15,289 nucleotides of DNA from NCBI GenBank assembly GCA_016189965.1, contig JACPRL010000087.1, positions 1 through 15,289 of the forward strand. The letters run 5' to 3'. Shown piece after piece: positions 1-5,406 of the stretch; the stretch's first letter is position 1; each line of letters begins with the position of its first letter. The position numbers and the translations under genes are program-made. Under the pieces are notes generated by a model. It had not been told where the DNA came from, did not search any database, and worked only from the letters and a program-made list of their open reading frames with translations. The DNA comes from Acidobacteriota bacterium (GTDB taxonomy: Bacteria > Acidobacteriota > Terriglobia > Acidiferrales > 2-02-FULL-67-57).

Positions 1-671
1 ATGTTGAGCGCCAGTGCGGTCTTGCCCACGGCCGGGCGGGCGGCGATCAGAATGAGGTCCGAGGGCTGGAGCCCCGAGGTCAGGTTGTCAAAGTCGGTGA
101 AGCCGGTGGCAAGCCCGGTGATGTGCTGGCGGCGCTCGAAGTAGTCCTCGAGGCGGGGGATGGTGGCCTGGACGATCTCTTTGATGGGGAGCAGGCCAGC
201 CTTGATGCGCTTTTCGGCCAGGGCGAAGATGGACTCTTCGGCGCGGTCGAGGACTTCGTCGGCGGCTTCTTCCGCTTCGAAGGCCTGGTTGATGATGTTC
301 TGCGAGGCGTGGATGAGGTTGCGCAGCAGCGCTTTTTCTTTGACGATGCGGGCGTAGTGCTCGACGTTGGAGACCCGCGGCATGCCGTCCACCAAGCACG
401 ACAGGTAGGCGGCGCCGCCCACCGCTTCCAGCTCCCCCGTGCGCTCCAGCTCCTCGCTCAGCGTCACCAGGTCAATGGCGCGGTTCTCCTCCGAGAGCGC
501 GGCCATGCGGGTGAAGATGCGGCGGTGCGCGTCGAGGAAGAAGTCATCCGGGCCGAGGATTTCGATGATGGGGTGGAAGGCTTCGTTGTCGAGCAGGATG
601 GCGCCGAGGAGGGAGCGCTCGGCCTCCGGGTTGTGGGGCAGCCTGCGTTCGAGGACTAGGTCAGTCGCCAC
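1..671 (-). CDS. dnaB: Replicative DNA helicase DnaB, 5' part (cut by window edge)
   Basis: DnaB is the ring-shaped hexameric helicase that unwinds DNA at the replication fork in the cytoplasm. The first 223 residues are present. They begin with the characteristic run ERRLPHNPEAERSLLGA, followed by the helical N-terminal domain (about residues 8-110), a linker helix region, and the start of the RecA-like domain with GLATGFTDFDNLTSGL and the Walker A ARPAVGKTA at the window edge. The start is the GTG at 671, which gives the usual short N-terminus before the conserved PHNPEAE. An ATG upstream is in another frame and hits a stop. The preceding Shine-Dalgarno sequence is weak (GGAAAC). dnaB commonly follows rplI, as here, but an unusually long gap of 874 bases separates them. 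The remaining half of the gene lies outside the window. Confidence 0.95.
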   Translation of the reverse strand, partial: MATDLVLERRLPHNPEAERSLLGAILLDNEAFHPIIEILGPDDFFLDAHRRIFTRMAALSEENRAIDLVTLSEELERTGELEAVGGAAYLSCLVDGMPRVSNVEHYARIVKEKALLRNLIHASQNIINQAFEAEEAADEVLDRAEESIFALAEKRIKAGLLPIKEIVQATIPRLEDYFERRQHITGLATGFTDFDNLTSGLQPSDLILIAARPAVGKTALALN

Positions 672-707
672 CGTTTCCGCGCACCGGGCCCAAAGCTTGT
701 TCGCCTT

Positions 708-735
708 ATTTTCGCCATTCTGGCGGGAACGTCAA
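708..735 (-). promoter_or_regulatory. Candidate sigma-70 promoter for dnaB
   Basis: On the minus strand a TTGACG element (735-730; five of six matches to TTGACA) is followed after 16 bases by GAAAAT (713-708; four of six matches to TATAAT). Transcription would start around 700, leaving a leader of about 30 bases before the GTG at 671. This fits the separation of dnaB from the ribosomal operon by a long non-coding tract. It was read by eye only, and acidobacterial promoter consensus is not well constrained. Confidence 0.35.
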
Positions 736-886
736 GAGGGAAAAGCCGACGCCCCGGCCTCCCTACTTCCCCCCTAGAACAAACAGCCCGCCGGCGGCCA
801 GGTTGTCCCTTGCCCTTGCGGGCGGGACCCCCTGGCCGCGCACGACGGGCACGCCCGAATCGGACCGGCCGGACTCCCGAATGCCC

Positions 887-912
887 CCGGAGAGGTTGCA
901 TCCGTTCTCCGG
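887..912. repeat. Stem-loop, 7-bp perfect stem
   Basis: CCGGAGA (887-893) is the exact reverse complement of TCTCCGG (906-912), with a 12-base loop. It is the first clear member of the hairpin-rich tract. A short CCGGCCGG palindrome lies just upstream at 865-872. No T-run follows on either strand, so it is not a typical intrinsic terminator. Confidence 0.5.
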
Positions 913-964
913 CCGGGTCCGGGTTCGAGCTATCCCCGTCCCATAGCTGCTGCGGGCTCGGCTT

Positions 965-1013
965 CCCGCCGAAGCGGGCGCCGGCTCCTGCTGGCAGCGT
1001 ACCTGCGAGGTAC
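965..1013. repeat. Two small stem-loops
   Basis: CCCGC (965-969) pairs with GCGGG (974-978) around a CGAA loop, and GTACCT (999-1004) pairs with AGGTAC (1008-1013) around GCG. The stems are short and the DNA is GC-rich, so each alone is weak. They matter mainly as part of a run of hairpins through 887-1166. Confidence 0.35.
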
Positions 1014-1069
1014 CTGACTCCGGGCCTACCGCGCAAGGTCATCCCCTGCGGGCTGCTCCGAAGCCATGC

Positions 1070-1166
1070 CCTCCAGGTTTTACCCTGGAGGACTCTCCCT
1101 GAAGGTTTTCTCTCCGGGTTGCCCCGGAGGTCTTCCCTTCAGGTTCCTCGGAGGATTTCTCCTCCG
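1070..1166. repeat. Cluster of perfect hairpins, one nested inside another
   Basis: Three structural modules follow one another. The first is CCTCCAGG (1070-1077) with CCTGGAGG (1084-1091) around a 6-base loop. The second is an outer stem CCTGAAGG (1098-1105) with CCTTCAGG (1136-1143) enclosing an inner stem CTCCGGG (1112-1118) with CCCGGAG (1123-1129) and a TTGC loop, the two stems separated by 6-base internal strands on each side. The third is CGGAGGA (1149-1155) with TCCTCCG (1160-1166) around TTTC. All stems are perfect. The spacers are pyrimidine-rich (TTTTC, TCTTC, TTTC). The segment 1135-1146 matches the core of the REP-like hairpins at 10085 and 13061 apart from one missing G. Confidence 0.65.
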
Positions 1167-1322
1167 TGACTTCCCTCGCGGCCTCCCGTCTCGCTCGGCC
1201 TGAGGGGGGGCGTGAGCCCGCCCTCGAGCCTTGCGTTACGGGTGTCGGACGGGGAATCTCATCAGAGCGCGGCGATTCTCTCTGCGCCGCAGCGCGAAGG
1301 CAAGCGAAAACCGACCGGACGC

Positions 1323-1372
1323 TGTGACTATCCTGTCGAAAACCTGTCTTTCTTGTGACTCTCTGTGGAAAA
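1323..1372 (+). repeat. Degenerate direct repeat with 31-base period
   Basis: A block starting TGTGACT at 1323 and ending in TGTCGAAAA (1334-1342) recurs at 1354 and ends in TGTGGAAAA (1364-1372), with one indel and two substitutions over about 20 bases. The 9-mers resemble a DnaA box (TGTGGATAA) at eight and seven of nine positions, but only two such sites exist. The function is unknown. Confidence 0.35.
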
Positions 1373-1445
1373 AGCTCCTAGCGGAGCCGCGACGAAGCCC
1401 GCCGCTCTTCCCTCAGCGGCTGAAGCCGGGGATTTGATCGCCCAT

Positions 1446-1475
1446 CTGACGGCACGACTGAAGTCGTGCCCTGAC
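1446..1475. repeat. Perfect 8-bp hairpin flanked by CTGAC direct repeats
   Basis: GGCACGAC (1451-1458) pairs perfectly with GTCGTGCC (1463-1470) around the tetraloop TGAA, which reads TTCA on the minus strand. Immediately outside the hairpin the pentamer CTGAC occurs in direct orientation on both sides (1446-1450 and 1471-1475). It lies about 75 bases beyond the rplI stop. A second, shorter hairpin with the same loop (CGGC, TGAA, GCCG) sits at 1417-1428. The loop is shared with the REP-like units farther right although the stem sequence is unrelated. It could help terminate rplI transcription, but no T-run follows. Confidence 0.6.
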
Positions 1476-1545
1476 GAAAAACCGCCGGGACTCGTCCTCG
1501 GTCTTTCTCGTGCCTGTCAGCGGAGGATGTCGCTTCGGCGGCCGG

Positions 1546-1992
1546 TTATTCTTCGCGGGTGACGTTGACTTTGACGGTGGCGGTGAGGTCGCGGTGCAGG
1601 CGCAGCGGCACCGGGTATTCGCCGATGGTCTTGATGGGCTCGTCGAGCAGAACCTTGCGTTTGTCAATCGAGAAGCCTTTGGCTTCAAGCGCCGCCGCGA
1701 TGTCCATCGAGGTCACGGAGCCGAAGAGCTGGTCGGACTCGCCGGCGCGGGCCGGGATGGTGAGCGTCACTGCGGCCAACTGCTCGGCCAGCAGTTCGGC
1801 CGACGCCTTCTCGGTGGCATCGCGCCGGGCCACGGCGGCTTTCATGTCGGCCACCTGCTTGCGGTTACCCGGCGTCGCCGCCATGGCGAGCTTGCGCGGC
1901 AGCAGGTAGTTGCGGGCGTAACCGTCTTTGACCGTGACGATATCGCCGCGCTGGCCGAGCTCGGGGATGTCCTGCCGAAGAATTACTTCCAT
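1546..1992 (-). CDS. rplI: 50S ribosomal protein L9
   Basis: L9 binds domain V of 23S rRNA near the base of the L1 stalk and supports reading-frame maintenance. The 148-residue product has the usual length and the N-terminal signature block in MEVILRQDIPELGQRGD followed by VKDGYARNYLLPRKLA. A long central helix (about residues 40-75, Ala/Lys/Glu-rich) leads to the C-terminal domain (about 80-148). The start is the ATG at 1992, preceded by GGGAGAGAGGAC. An upstream in-frame extension to 2169 exists but only translates an interspersed repeat, giving a spurious HAERSEAS-like peptide, so it is rejected. L9 lies downstream of rpsR, from which it is separated by a repeat-bearing gap of 133 bases. 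Confidence 0.96.
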   Translation of the reverse strand: MEVILRQDIPELGQRGDIVTVKDGYARNYLLPRKLAMAATPGNRKQVADMKAAVARRDATEKASAELLAEQLAAVTLTIPARAGESDQLFGSVTSMDIAAALEAKGFSIDKRKVLLDEPIKTIGEYPVPLRLHRDLTATVKVNVTREE

Positions 1993-2026
1993 GTCCTCTC
2001 TCCCGAATCGATCCGGACACCAAGCG

Positions 2027-2104
2027 GTGTCATTCCGAGCCCTTGCCTGCCTTGGCGGCGAGGAATCTTCTTTTCTGGATGCTTCGCTTCGCTCAGCATG
2101 ACAC
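2027..2104. repeat. Imperfect inverted repeat inserted between rpsR and rplI
   Basis: The left arm GTGTCATTCCGAGC (2027-2040) and right arm GCTCAGCATGACAC (2091-2104) are inverted copies with 12 of 14 matches. The interior carries GGCGGCGAGGAATCTTC and GGATGCTTCGCTTC. A near-identical copy of the left half lies in inverse orientation at 10716-10757. This is the widespread 'TGTCATTCTGAGCGAAGCGAAGAATC' type of interspersed repeat (recognised from memory), often mistranslated as an ERSEAS peptide. It interrupts a ribosomal protein operon whose genes are otherwise close together. Confidence 0.7.
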
Positions 2105-2125
2105 TGCAACCAAACCCCTCGTTCC

Positions 2126-2506
2126 CTAGACGAGGGCGGCGAAGGGCAACAGAGCGATGTTGCGCGCACGCTTGATGGCGCGCTTGAGCTGCCGCTGGTG
2201 CGGCGCGCAGGTGCCGGTGAGCCGGCGGGGGAGAATCTTACCGCGCTCGCCGATGAACTGCCCGATGACCTTCACGTCCTTGTAGTCAATGTGATCCATC
2301 TTTTCCACGCAGAAGCGGCAGACTTTGCGCCGGCGATAGAAGCGCCGCCCGCCACCGCCCTCGCGCCGCCCGCCACGCCGCGGGCCGCGATCACCGCCGC
2401 GCCCGCCGGGGCGCTCGGGGCCACGCTCGCTCGGGCGCCCGGCGGGGCGCTCGCCGCCCGCCGGCGCAGCCTGTCCGCCGCCGGGTGCTGCCGGAGTTTC
2501 TGCCAT
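2126..2506 (-). CDS. rpsR: 30S ribosomal protein S18, zinc-binding form with Arg/Gly-rich N-terminal extension
   Basis: S18 sits on the 30S platform beside S6. The conserved core (about residues 56-126) contains RRRKVCRFC, DYKDVKVIGQFIGERGKILPRR and HQRQLKRAIKRARNIALLPF. Four candidate zinc ligands are present, C63, C66, C100 and H103, matching the cysteine-containing form known from actinobacteria. Typical S18 is 75-85 residues; this one is 126 because residues 1-55 form a Gly, Arg and Pro-rich low-complexity tail. The long start is supported by GGGAGG eleven bases before the ATG at 2506, and no alternative start lies before the core. rpsF ends 17 bases upstream, and the GGGAGG directly follows its stop codon, so the two are translationally close. 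Confidence 0.95.
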   Translation of the reverse strand: MAETPAAPGGGQAAPAGGERPAGRPSERGPERPGGRGGDRGPRRGGRREGGGGRRFYRRRKVCRFCVEKMDHIDYKDVKVIGQFIGERGKILPRRLTGTCAPHQRQLKRAIKRARNIALLPFAALV

Positions 2507-2523
2507 GATTTTGGTTTCCTCCC

Positions 2524-2913
2524 TTAGCTGCTGGCGGAGGCTTCCGCGCCGCCGCTCGGGGCTGCTCGCTGGCGCCGGGCCGCCCGGTGCTCGCGCCGGT
2601 GGCGGAGCTTGCCCAGCTTCTTGCGCTCCAGATCCACGCGCACGCTGAAGAACTTGATGACCGGCTCGGTGACCTTCAGGCGCCGCTCCAACTCACGCAG
2701 CGCCTCGCCCGCGCCCTCGATTTCGAAGAGCACGTAGTAGCCCTCGCGCTGGCCCCGGACGCGGTAGGCGAGCGCGCGCTTGCCCCACTTCTCCGCCTTG
2801 GTCACCTGCCCGCCCGTCCCCGCCACCGCTTCCTTGAGCGGCTCGACGAGGGCGTCAACTTCGCCCTCGGGGAGGTCAGGCCGCAACACGAAAATCACTT
2901 CATAAGTCCTCAT
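2524..2913 (-). CDS. rpsF: 30S ribosomal protein S6
   Basis: S6 forms a heterodimer with S18 on the 30S platform. The product begins MRTYEVIFVLRPDLPEG, the standard S6 opening, and continues through KWGKRALAYRVRGQREGYYVLFEI and ERRLKVTEPVIKFFSVRVD, covering the ferredoxin-like fold in about 95 residues. Residues 96-129 are a basic tail ending in Ala and Ser, the region that often extends in S6. The ATG at 2913 is chosen because GAGG lies five bases before it. A GTG two codons earlier (2919) overlaps that ribosome binding site. The gene is followed after 17 bases by rpsR and preceded by pth. Confidence 0.95.
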   Translation of the reverse strand: MRTYEVIFVLRPDLPEGEVDALVEPLKEAVAGTGGQVTKAEKWGKRALAYRVRGQREGYYVLFEIEGAGEALRELERRLKVTEPVIKFFSVRVDLERKKLGKLRHRREHRAARRQRAAPSGGAEASASS

Positions 2914-2932
2914 AGTCACCTCAACGTCAAAC

Positions 2933-3538
2933 TCAGTTTCCCGCTTGGCCGGGCTGCGGCGGGGCCAGGGCCGCGCGCCGGTTGAAGCGCTCCATAGCGC
3001 GCCGCGGGCCTTCCCGCAGGATGAGCCGCACAGCTTCGGCCGCTTCGGCCACCATCCCGGCCGCTTGCTCCTGCTCCTCAGGCGTCATGGGCGCGAGCAC
3101 GTAGTCCGAGAGGTCGCCGACCGGTGCCTCCGGCGGCTGGATGCCCAGCCGCAGGCGCACAAACTCTTCCGTGCCGAGCGCGGCCACGATCGACTCCAGG
3201 CCGCGGTGGCCACCGGCGCTGCCGCGCTCCCGGATGCGGAGCTGGCCGAAGGGCAGGGCCACGTCGTCGAGCACAACGATCAAGTCCGCCGGGGTCAAAT
3301 CCTCTCCACGGAGCAACGCCGCCACCGCCGGGCCGCTCAGGTTCATATAGGTGAGCGGCTCGGCCAGCAGCACTTCCGTCTGGTCCAGGCGGCCGCGCCA
3401 GAGCCGCGCCTGCGCTCGCTCGTACTGGCGGCGGAGGCGCGCCTGCTCGGCCAAGCGCTCGACCACGCGGAAGCCGAGGTTGTGCGGCGTCTCGGCGTAT
3501 TCCCGGCCCGGGTTGCCCAGCCCCACAATCAACCGCAT
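2933..3538 (-). CDS. pth: Peptidyl-tRNA hydrolase
   Basis: Pth cleaves peptidyl-tRNAs released from stalled ribosomes in the cytoplasm, recycling tRNA. The 201-residue length is typical. Visible motifs are LIVGLGNPGREY (N9 region), the catalytic-His segment TPHNLGF, TYMNLSG, VVLDDVALPFGQLRIRERGSAGGHRGL and RLRLGI. Two signature positions vary: Pro precedes the catalytic His-Asn where Arg or Lys is usual, and Arg replaces Asn in the GGHNGL segment. The latter change is familiar in some bacterial lineages. The C-terminus carries a helical lid and a short Pro/Gln-rich tail. The ATG at 3538 begins only six bases after the rplY stop, and the ctc-pth pairing is common. Confidence 0.95.
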   Translation of the reverse strand: MRLIVGLGNPGREYAETPHNLGFRVVERLAEQARLRRQYERAQARLWRGRLDQTEVLLAEPLTYMNLSGPAVAALLRGEDLTPADLIVVLDDVALPFGQLRIRERGSAGGHRGLESIVAALGTEEFVRLRLGIQPPEAPVGDLSDYVLAPMTPEEQEQAAGMVAEAAEAVRLILREGPRRAMERFNRRAALAPPQPGQAGN

Positions 3539-3544
3539 CCCACG

Positions 3545-4261
3545 CTACTTCTTCTTCGCTTCCTCGCCGCCGGCCGGCGCTGCCCCGCCTTCCTCTCCCG
3601 CCTCGGCCGCTTCCGGCTTGCCCTTGCGGATGACTTCGGGCTCGGCCGTTTCGGCTGCGACCGCCGCCACCACTTCTTCCGCCGGCTTCTCCTCTTCAGC
3701 CCGCGGCGGCATCACGTGGGCGATGACGCGCTCGGCGTCAGTCAGGATGCGCAGCTTGCGGTTGTCCACCACCAAGTCGCCAACACGAAAGCCCTGGTTG
3801 ATGGCCAGCTCGCTCACGTCCACCTGGAAGTGGTCGGGGATGTCGCCGGGCAGGCATTCGACTTCGACCTCGCGCTGCTCCAGTACCAGGATGCCGCCCT
3901 GCTGCTTCACCCCCACTGGCTCGCCCCGCACCTCGACCGGCACCTTCACCTTCAGGCGCACGTCCATGGCCACGCGCAGGAAGTCCACGTGCAGCAGCGT
4001 GCCCTTGACCGGCTCGAGCTGCGTCTCGCGGATCATGGCCGACGCCTTGCCGTGGCCCTTGACCTGCAAAGTGATCAGGGCGTTCTGGCCGGCTTCCGAA
4101 TGCAAAACCTTCTCCACCAGGCGCGGGTCGACGCTGAGCGACAGCGGCTCCTGCTTGCCGCCATAGACGACGGCGGGAATCTGCCCCTGCCGGCGCAGTT
4201 GCCGGGCGGTGTTCTTGCCCCGGCCGCTGCGGGGCTCGGCTTCAACGACCAACTGTTCCAT
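3545..4261 (-). CDS. rplY: 50S ribosomal protein L25/general stress protein Ctc
   Basis: L25/Ctc binds 5S rRNA in the large subunit. The 238-residue protein is the long Ctc form. The L25 domain (about residues 1-95) includes GRGKNTARQLRRQGQIPAVVYGG and HVDFLRV. The TL5-like beta domain (about 96-185) includes VPVEVRGEPVGVKQQGGIL, LPGDIPDHFQVDVSEL and RILTDAERVIAHV. Residues 186-238 are a low-complexity tail rich in Glu, Ala and Lys, as in many Ctc proteins. The ATG at 4261 is preceded by GGGAGAAG. The gene sits between prs and pth on the same strand, a frequent arrangement, and a small hairpin lies in the gap to prs. Confidence 0.95.
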   Translation of the reverse strand: MEQLVVEAEPRSGRGKNTARQLRRQGQIPAVVYGGKQEPLSLSVDPRLVEKVLHSEAGQNALITLQVKGHGKASAMIRETQLEPVKGTLLHVDFLRVAMDVRLKVKVPVEVRGEPVGVKQQGGILVLEQREVEVECLPGDIPDHFQVDVSELAINQGFRVGDLVVDNRKLRILTDAERVIAHVMPPRAEEEKPAEEVVAAVAAETAEPEVIRKGKPEAAEAGEEGGAAPAGGEEAKKK

Positions 4262-4288
4262 CTCTGATTTCTTCTCCCTGACAGCAGT

Positions 4289-4312
4289 GGCGGCTCACGC
4301 AGGCAAGCCGCC
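4289..4312 (-). other. Intercistronic hairpin between prs and rplY
   Basis: GGCGGCT (4289-4295) pairs exactly with AGCCGCC (4306-4312) around a 10-base loop. It lies in the 70-base gap after the prs stop and before the rplY ribosome binding site. No T-run follows, so a full terminator is unlikely. It could stabilise or attenuate the message. Confidence 0.35.
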
Positions 4313-4331
4313 GGAAACTCTTCTTCCCACC

Positions 4332-5276
4332 TCAGACGAACAGCGTGCTGACCGAGGTCTCCTCGTGAATGGAGCGGATGGCGCGGGCCAGCAGCGGGGC
4401 GACGCTCAGCACCTTGATGCGGTCGCAGGCGCGGCCTTCGTCGTTCAAGGGGATGGAATTGGTGACCACCAGCTCGTGCAGTGGCGAATCGCAGATCCGC
4501 CGGATGGCGGGGCCGCTCAGCACCGGGTGGGTGCAGGCGGCGTAGACCTCGCGGGCGCCGCGGTCGCGCAGCGCCTCCACTGTCTTTACCAACGTCCCAG
4601 CCGTGTCCACAATGTCGTCAATGATTAAGCAGGTCTGCCCCTCGACGTCGCCGATGATGTGCATCAGCTCGGAGACGTCGATGTCGACGCGACGCTTGTC
4701 CACGATGGCCAGCGGCGAGTCCATCTTCTTGGCGAAGAAGCGGGCGCGCTCGACGCCGCCGGCATCCGGCGCCACCACGGTCAGGTCGGCCAGGCCCTTG
4801 CGGGCGAAATATTCCAGCATCACCGGGGTGGCGTAGAGGTGGTCGACCGGGACGTTGAAGTAGCCTTGAATCTGGGGGGCGTGGAGGTCGAGGGTCAAGG
4901 CGCGGTCGATGCCGGCGGTCTCGAGCAGGTCGGCCACCACCTTGGCGGAGATGGGCACGCGGGGTTTGTCCTTGCGATCCTGGCGGGCGTAGCCGTAGTA
5001 GGGCATGACGGCGGTGATGCGCGCCGCCGAAGCGCGCTTGCAGGCGTCGACCATCAGCAGGAGTTCCATTAGGTGGCCGTCCACAGGATGGGAGGTGGGC
5101 TGGACGACGAAGACGTCGGCCCCGCGCACGTTCTCGTGGATCTGGAAATAAATCTCGCCGTCGCTGAACCGCCCCAGCGTGGCGTCGCCCAGGGGCAGGC
5201 TCAGGTATTGGCAGATCTCTTCCGCCAGCGCACGATTGGCGCTGCCGCTGAAAATCTTGCAGGTGTTGCCAGTCAC
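4332..5276 (-). CDS. prs: Ribose-phosphate pyrophosphokinase (PRPP synthetase)
   Basis: Prs transfers pyrophosphate from ATP to ribose 5-phosphate, giving PRPP for purine, pyrimidine, histidine, tryptophan and NAD synthesis. The 314-residue length matches class I enzymes. Motifs in order are IFSGSANRALAEEI, FSDGEIYFQIHENVRGADVF, the ATP-binding MPYYGYARQDRK, LDLHAPQIQGYFNVPVDHL, the flexible-loop region PDAGGVERARFFA with DKRR, and the PRPP-binding loop IIDDIVDTAGT. The start is the GTG at 5276, giving the usual short lead before the IFSG block, with AAGGAGAGG about fourteen bases upstream. tRNA-Gln lies 35 bases upstream and rplY 70 bases downstream on the same strand. Confidence 0.96.
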   Translation of the reverse strand: MTGNTCKIFSGSANRALAEEICQYLSLPLGDATLGRFSDGEIYFQIHENVRGADVFVVQPTSHPVDGHLMELLLMVDACKRASAARITAVMPYYGYARQDRKDKPRVPISAKVVADLLETAGIDRALTLDLHAPQIQGYFNVPVDHLYATPVMLEYFARKGLADLTVVAPDAGGVERARFFAKKMDSPLAIVDKRRVDIDVSELMHIIGDVEGQTCLIIDDIVDTAGTLVKTVEALRDRGAREVYAACTHPVLSGPAIRRICDSPLHELVVTNSIPLNDEGRACDRIKVLSVAPLLARAIRSIHEETSVSTLFV

Positions 5277-5311
5277 AGCTCTCTTCGCCTCTCCTTAGCG
5301 GCCCGAGTGGT

Positions 5312-5385
5312 TGGCTGGGGGGCCAGGATTCGAACCTGGGTCTTCTGCTCCAAAGGCAGACGTCCTACCACTGGACGACCCCCCA
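5312..5385 (-). tRNA. tRNA-Gln (anticodon TTG), CCA encoded
   Basis: Read on the minus strand, all arms form. The acceptor stem TGGGGGG pairs with CCCCCCA (7 bp) and the D stem is GTCC with GGAC. The anticodon stem TCTGC with GCAGA encloses loop CTTTGGA (anticodon TTG), and the T stem CCAGG with CCTGG encloses TTCGAAT. The discriminator base is G73 and the genome encodes CCA at 5314-5312. U1-A72 and anticodon UUG are as expected for glutamine. It lies 22 bases after ispE and 35 bases before prs, with no obvious promoter in the 22-base gap, so it is probably processed out of a longer mRNA. Confidence 0.95.
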
Positions 5386-5406
5386 TCCGGAGCTCCGGTG
5401 CCTTCC

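Larger units (their letters stand above)
672..1545. other. Gene-free, stem-loop-rich intergenic tract between rplI and dnaB
   Basis: No open frame here has a protein-like composition. The longest frames (plus 810-1169, minus 656-1042) are runs of Pro, Arg and Gly without a conserved block or a convincing ribosome binding site. The tract instead contains many short perfect hairpins at 887-912, 965-978, 999-1013, 1070-1091, 1098-1143, 1149-1166 and 1451-1470, plus a degenerate direct repeat at 1323-1372. It may be decayed repeat elements or a structured RNA; the sequence alone does not decide. Confidence 0.6.

Noticed and set aside
656..1042. 128-residue minus-strand frame upstream of dnaB
   Set aside because: It overlaps the dnaB start in another frame, has low-complexity composition and no recognisable domain.
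1070..1166. CRISPR array
   Set aside because: The units are different palindromes without a constant repeat and without unique spacers of fixed length.
810..1169. 119-residue plus-strand frame in the rplI-dnaB gap
   Set aside because: Pro/Arg/Ser-rich, no ribosome binding site, and it is made of palindromic units rather than coding sequence.
1334..1372. Replication origin (DnaA boxes)
   Set aside because: Only two imperfect 9-mers, no AT-rich unwinding region and no dnaA or dnaN nearby.
1993..2169. N-terminal extension of L9 to a 207-residue protein
   Set aside because: The added residues translate the interspersed repeat; the ATG at 1992 has a good ribosome binding site and gives the exact family length.
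2945..4267. 440-residue plus-strand frame across pth and rplY
   Set aside because: Antisense shadow; His/Leu/Arg-rich composition and it runs through two genes with recognised families.
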